Shown here in pieces: positions 6,058 through 9,500 of a DNA stretch of 9,500 nt (position 1 is its first letter; every line of letters starts with the position of its first letter). Source of the stretch: an uncultured Gemmatimonadota bacterium (lineage in GTDB: Bacteria; Gemmatimonadota; Gemmatimonadetes; Gemmatimonadales; Gemmatimonadaceae). Where the stretch lies: assembly GCA_946479895.1 (NCBI GenBank), contig CAMLHT010000144.1, positions 1 through 9,500 of the forward strand, written 5' to 3'. The notes beneath the pieces were generated by a model. The model saw only the letters and a program-made list of their open reading frames with translations. It was not told the DNA's origin and did no database searches. A program made the translations under genes and the position numbers.

Positions 6058-6693
6058 ATGAGCATCACGCTTCTCATTCGCGGACTGGTCGGCCTCTTCT
6101 TCGCGGCGGCGCTGGCGCAGGCGTCCGAGCTGTCGTGGGAAGGCTACTTCGGAATCGTGAGCAGGTACCTGATGATCGACGGCCTCATCGGGGCGATCCT
6201 CGGTTTGACCCTTCTCGGAGACAGCGTCGAGCGCCAGCGGGAGCGCGAGATGGTGCTTGGCATCGTCATGCTCGTGGATGCCGGGGGACGCATCGCCTCC
6301 GGCGGAGCATTGCTCCTCTGGCCGGGCATCGCCGGCTTTCCCGTCACGGCGGTGATGTTCGTCGCGATCATGGCCGCCTGCACCGCCAGCGTCGGACTCG
6401 CCGAAGCGTGGCTGACGACGCGGGAGGAAGTCGCGCGTCACGGGCGCGGGCATCAGGCGCCACAGTTCGTCGCCGGCCCCGTCGGGCTGGCATCGCTGCT
6501 GTCCATCGGCTTCGGGATCGCGGCCGTCGTGAGCATCGGATCGCCGGATCGCCTGCGCGCGCTCCTCACCGGATTCGTCTTCGCCGCCGCCGCGGTTTCC
6601 CTCGCGATGGCGTGGTCGGCACACCGGCTGCGCGGCCGGCGATCGAGCGCGGCGCAAAGCGCTGTCGCGGATAACCCGAATCGTTCTCGGTAA
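6058..6693 (+). CDS. Six-helix inner-membrane protein, HdeD/DUF308-like
   Basis: A 211-residue integral membrane protein. Six hydrophobic segments are visible at about 4-21, 33-53, 65-88, 93-119, 137-160 and 168-187, with a basic tail (HRLRGRRSS) at the end. The pattern of three helix pairs rich in G, A and L, with short loops containing acidic and basic residues (SVERQREREM), fits the HdeD/DUF308 family of acid-stress-associated membrane proteins. That family call rests on topology and composition, not on a diagnostic motif, and the molecular function of the family is poorly known. The start is set by a consensus ribosome binding site. It is 44 bp ahead of the flavoprotein gene on the same strand, with no terminator between, so cotranscription is possible. 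Confidence 0.72.
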   Translation: MSITLLIRGLVGLFFAAALAQASELSWEGYFGIVSRYLMIDGLIGAILGLTLLGDSVERQREREMVLGIVMLVDAGGRIASGGALLLWPGIAGFPVTAVMFVAIMAACTASVGLAEAWLTTREEVARHGRGHQAPQFVAGPVGLASLLSIGFGIAAVVSIGSPDRLRALLTGFVFAAAAVSLAMAWSAHRLRGRRSSAAQSAVADNPNRSR

Positions 6694-6737
6694 AACACCT
6701 GACGGGCAGAAGCCCCACGGCGGCCTAGCTTCGGGAA

Positions 6738-8165
6738 ATGAGTGCAACCGAGAAGCTCCCGCTCGTGATTCAGGGCGGGATGGGCGTCGCCGTGTCCAAC
6801 TGGCGCCTCGCGAGAGCCGTGTCGCTGACCGGCAACCTGGGAGTCGTGTCGGGCACGATGCTCGACACCGTGATGGTCCGTCGGCTCCAGGACGGCGATC
6901 CGGGCGGCGACGTCCGCCGCGCGCTGGCCGCCTTCCCCGCGCCCTCCGCCGCCGAAGAGATACTCCGCCGATACTACAAGCCCGAAGGGCGAAAGGGCGC
7001 GGCGTATCATCTCCTGCCGATGTACAAGCAGCGCGTGAGCCCCGCGCGCCATCGGGTCACGGTCGTCGCCAACTTCGTCGAGGTCTTCCTCGCCCGCGAA
7101 GGGCACGACGGCCTGGTCGGCATCAACCTCCTCACGAAGGTCCAGCCGCCGACGCTGGCGTCGCTGTACGGGGCGATGCTCGCCGGCGTCGACTACGTGA
7201 TCATGGGCGCGGGCATCCCGCGCGAGATTCCCGGCGCGCTCGACGCGCTCGCCGGCCACCGTCCGGCACGGCTCAGGTTCGAGATGGAAGGGCTGGCGCG
7301 CGACGAGGCCGAGTATCTCGACTTCGATCCCGCCGACTACGGCGCGTCGCACGTACCACTGCGCCGCCCGCGCTTCCTCGCCGTGATCTCGGCGACGTCG
7401 CTGGCCATGACGCTCGCGCGCAAGGCGAACGGCGTGGTGAACGGATTCGTGATCGAGGGGCCGACTGCCGGCGGCCACAACGCCCCGCCCCGCGGCGAGA
7501 CGAAGCTCAACCATCTCGGCGAGCCCATATATGGAGAGCGCGACGCCGTGGACCTGGTCAAGATCCGCGAGCTCGGGCTCCCCTTCTGGATTGCCGGGGG
7601 CGCCGGGTCGCCCGAGGCCGTGCGCGAGGCGCTCGACAACGGCGCGGCGGGCGTGCAGGTGGGAACGCTCTTCGCGTTCTGCGAGGAATCCGGAGTCACG
7701 CCCGACATTCGCGCGTCGGTGCTCGACGCCGTGCGCGCGGACGAAGCGCGGGTATTCACGGATCCACTCGCGTCGCCGACTGGCTATCCGTTCAAGCTCG
7801 TGCGCACCGGACCCGAGGACGACCATCCGGAGCGGAAGCGCGTGTGCGACCTCGGGTATCTCCGTGTCGCAGCGAAGACGGCCGAAGGAAAGGTCGTGTA
7901 TCGCTGCCCCGCCGAGCCGGTGGAGACCTACGTCGCCAAGGGCGGCGCGGCAGCCGACACCGAGGGGCGCCGCTGCCTGTGCAACGGGCTGACGGCGACC
8001 GTGGGCCTCGCGCAGGTGCGCGAGGAAGGGCTGGAGCCGGCCATCGTCACCAGCGGTGACGACCTGATCAACCTGCCCGGCTTCTTCAACGGCGTCCGGC
8101 CTTTCCACGCCGCGGACGTGATCGCCTATTTGTCGCGTGACCGACACGCGCTGGCAGCCGACTGA
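6738..8165 (+). CDS. Nitronate monooxygenase (2-nitropropane dioxygenase)-family flavoprotein
   Basis: A 475-residue cytoplasmic FMN-binding TIM-barrel protein. IQGGMGVAVSNWRLARAVS (11-29) is the usual first strand and loop. EGPTAGGHN (240-248) matches the family's AGGH motif, whose histidine (H247) is the catalytic base in characterised nitronate monooxygenases. WIAGGAGSPEAVREAL (284-299) and GAAGVQVGTLFAFCEES (302-318) form the phosphate-binding end of the barrel. The family oxidises alkyl nitronates such as propionate 3-nitronate; related proteins include FabK-type enoyl reductases, so the true substrate is unknown. It is longer than the roughly 320-380 residues of typical members: residues about 365-475 carry C370, C390, C413 and C415 in CDLGYLR, YRCPAEPV and RRCLCNG, a cysteine set I believe recurs in a long-form subgroup. 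No strong Shine-Dalgarno precedes the ATG. Confidence 0.9.
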   Translation: MSATEKLPLVIQGGMGVAVSNWRLARAVSLTGNLGVVSGTMLDTVMVRRLQDGDPGGDVRRALAAFPAPSAAEEILRRYYKPEGRKGAAYHLLPMYKQRVSPARHRVTVVANFVEVFLAREGHDGLVGINLLTKVQPPTLASLYGAMLAGVDYVIMGAGIPREIPGALDALAGHRPARLRFEMEGLARDEAEYLDFDPADYGASHVPLRRPRFLAVISATSLAMTLARKANGVVNGFVIEGPTAGGHNAPPRGETKLNHLGEPIYGERDAVDLVKIRELGLPFWIAGGAGSPEAVREALDNGAAGVQVGTLFAFCEESGVTPDIRASVLDAVRADEARVFTDPLASPTGYPFKLVRTGPEDDHPERKRVCDLGYLRVAAKTAEGKVVYRCPAEPVETYVAKGGAAADTEGRRCLCNGLTATVGLAQVREEGLEPAIVTSGDDLINLPGFFNGVRPFHAADVIAYLSRDRHALAAD

Positions 8166-9500
8166 CCCGTCCAGGACAGCGTCCCCGACCCAGACCGACA
8201 GTCATGGCCTGACCAGCGCCGAGGCGGCCGCTCGCCTCCGGCGCCACGGCCGGAACGAGCTGCGCGGGCCGGCAAAGCGCAGCCGCGTCTCGCTGCTCCT
8301 CGCGCAGTTCGCGAGCCCGCTGGTCGTGCTGCTGCTCGTCGCCACCGCCATCTCCCTCGCCATCTGGTATCGCGAGCGCGTGTCACCGGTGCCGTACGAG
8401 GCGCTGGCGATCTTCGCCGTGGTCGTGCTCAATGCCGCGATGGGGTACGTCCAGGAGGCGCGCGCGGAGGCGTCGATCGAGGCGCTGCGCACGATGGCCG
8501 CCCACATGGCGAGCGTGGTCCGTGACGGGCGACGCTCGCGGGTGCCGGCGGCGGAGATCGTGCCGGGCGACGTGCTCGTGGTCGAGGAAGGCGACACCGT
8601 CGCCGCCGACGCGCGCGTGGTTGAGGCGGTATCGCTACAGGCGATGGAAGCGGCACTCACCGGCGAGAGCCTGCCGGTGATGAAGTCCGTCGTGGCCGCA
8701 AGGCCGGATGCACCGCTCGGTGAGCGGAGCGACATGCTCTTCAGCGGCACCACCGTCACCTTTGGCCATGGCCGGGCCGTCGTGGTGGCCACCGGGATGG
8801 CGACGGAGATGGGGCGCATCGCGACACTCATCGAGCGCACGCCCCGCCAGAAGACGCCGATGCAGGTGGAGCTGGCCCGCACCGCGCGGATGCTCGGGAT
8901 CGCCGTGCTGGCGATCGCGGTCGTGATCATCGCCGCGATCCTCCTGCTCGCGCCCGACCACGCGCTCGGGACCGTGGCCAACGCGCTGCTCGTCGGCGTG
9001 GCGCTCGCCGTGGCCGCGGTGCCGGAAGGATTGCCAGCCATCGTGACCGCCGTGCTGGCCATCGGCACGAACCGGATGGCGAAGCGCAACGCGATCGTCC
9101 GTCATCTCGCCGCGGTCGAGGCGCTTGGCTCGGCCACCGTCATCGCCACCGACAAGACCGGCACGCTCACCGAGAACCGCATGGCGGTGCGCGCCGTCCT
9201 CACCGCGGACGGTCGTCATTCGCTTGACGACGCCGGCTCCGGCGTGCCGGACGACGTGATTCACGCTCTCACCATCGCCGATCGCGCCAACAACGCAACG
9301 CTGCCCGCGGAGGGTCCGGCGCACGGCGACCCGACCGAGATCGCGCTCCGCGAGGCGGCACGCGACGCGGGAATCGAGGACGACGAGATCGACCGGCGCC
9401 TGCCGCGCCTGGCGGAGATGCCGTTCTCGTCGGCGAGGCGCATGATGTCGACCATCCATCGCGTCGAAGCCGACGGCGGCACGGTGGTCTTCACGAAAGG
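8137..9500 (+). CDS. Type II cation-transporting P-type ATPase (Ca2+-ATPase-like), partial at C-terminus
   Basis: An inner-membrane ATP-driven cation pump; 454 residues, about half the usual 850-950, before the right edge. Seen in order: N-terminal GLTSAEAAARLRRHGRNEL (24-42); TM1 and TM2 at about 52-77 and 88-104; actuator motif TGES at 175-178; TM3 at about 252-271; TM4 at about 280-310 with PEGLP at 296-300; phosphorylation motif DKTGTLT with D339; nucleotide-binding domain up to VFTK at the edge. VAAVPEGLP is the SERCA-like TM4 signature, with E297 a likely ion ligand, so Ca2+ is the likeliest substrate though Mn2+ or another cation is possible. No ATG lies near the expected N-terminus. 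The GTG at 8137 gives motif positions close to those of SERCA; it overlaps the flavoprotein gene by 29 bp, implying coupling. The start is moderately certain, the family very certain. Confidence 0.93.
   Translation, partial: MTDTRWQPTDPSRTASPTQTDSHGLTSAEAAARLRRHGRNELRGPAKRSRVSLLLAQFASPLVVLLLVATAISLAIWYRERVSPVPYEALAIFAVVVLNAAMGYVQEARAEASIEALRTMAAHMASVVRDGRRSRVPAAEIVPGDVLVVEEGDTVAADARVVEAVSLQAMEAALTGESLPVMKSVVAARPDAPLGERSDMLFSGTTVTFGHGRAVVVATGMATEMGRIATLIERTPRQKTPMQVELARTARMLGIAVLAIAVVIIAAILLLAPDHALGTVANALLVGVALAVAAVPEGLPAIVTAVLAIGTNRMAKRNAIVRHLAAVEALGSATVIATDKTGTLTENRMAVRAVLTADGRHSLDDAGSGVPDDVIHALTIADRANNATLPAEGPAHGDPTEIALREAARDAGIEDDEIDRRLPRLAEMPFSSARRMMSTIHRVEADGGTVVFTK

Noticed and set aside
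6453..8147. Long open frame of 564 codons on the minus strand opposite the flavoprotein gene
   Set aside because: Low-complexity composition rich in R, A, G and H, while the plus strand encodes a clear nitronate monooxygenase-family protein.

Overview
The window looks like a chromosomal stretch from a GC-rich, diderm (Gram-negative-type) bacterium, most likely Gemmatimonadota or a near relative. The clues are a clade II (atypical) nitrous oxide reductase, several Sec-exported proteins with an outer-membrane beta-barrel, and uniformly GC-rich codon use. The phylum is an inference from gene content. I see no mobile element, tRNA, rRNA or CRISPR array.

Left part (minus strand, 1-1662): a two-gene unit. 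An Rrf2-family regulator with three cysteines is followed after 8 bp by nosZ, of which 414 N-terminal residues are present before the gene runs off the left edge. The nosZ ribosome binding site overlaps the regulator's stop codon. A 24-bp imperfect inverted repeat lies just upstream of the regulator's start and is a candidate operator. This looks like a redox- or NO-sensing switch coupled to N2O respiration.

Middle part (plus strand, 1916-5934): a divergent, tightly packed operon of five exported proteins. It holds two tandem paralogous secreted subunits with about 55-60% identity by eye, a PapD-like periplasmic chaperone candidate, a 530-residue outer-membrane beta-barrel with a C-terminal Ig/carboxypeptidase-regulatory-like domain, and a small secreted protein whose mature N-terminus resembles the two subunits. 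The layout (subunits, chaperone, outer-membrane channel, minor subunit) is that of a chaperone-usher surface-fibre system. The outer-membrane protein, however, is much shorter than a classical usher of about 800 residues, and I cannot recognise a classical usher in it. This is the most likely poorly described system in the window.

Right part (plus strand, 6058-9500): a six-helix HdeD/DUF308-like membrane protein with a strong Shine-Dalgarno, then a nitronate monooxygenase/2-nitropropane dioxygenase-family flavoprotein with an extra cysteine-bearing C-terminal part, then the first 454 residues of a type II (Ca2+-like) P-type ATPase. The ATPase probably starts at a GTG inside the end of the flavoprotein gene and is cut by the right edge. 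These three look like ordinary housekeeping or stress genes with no evident link to the fibre operon.
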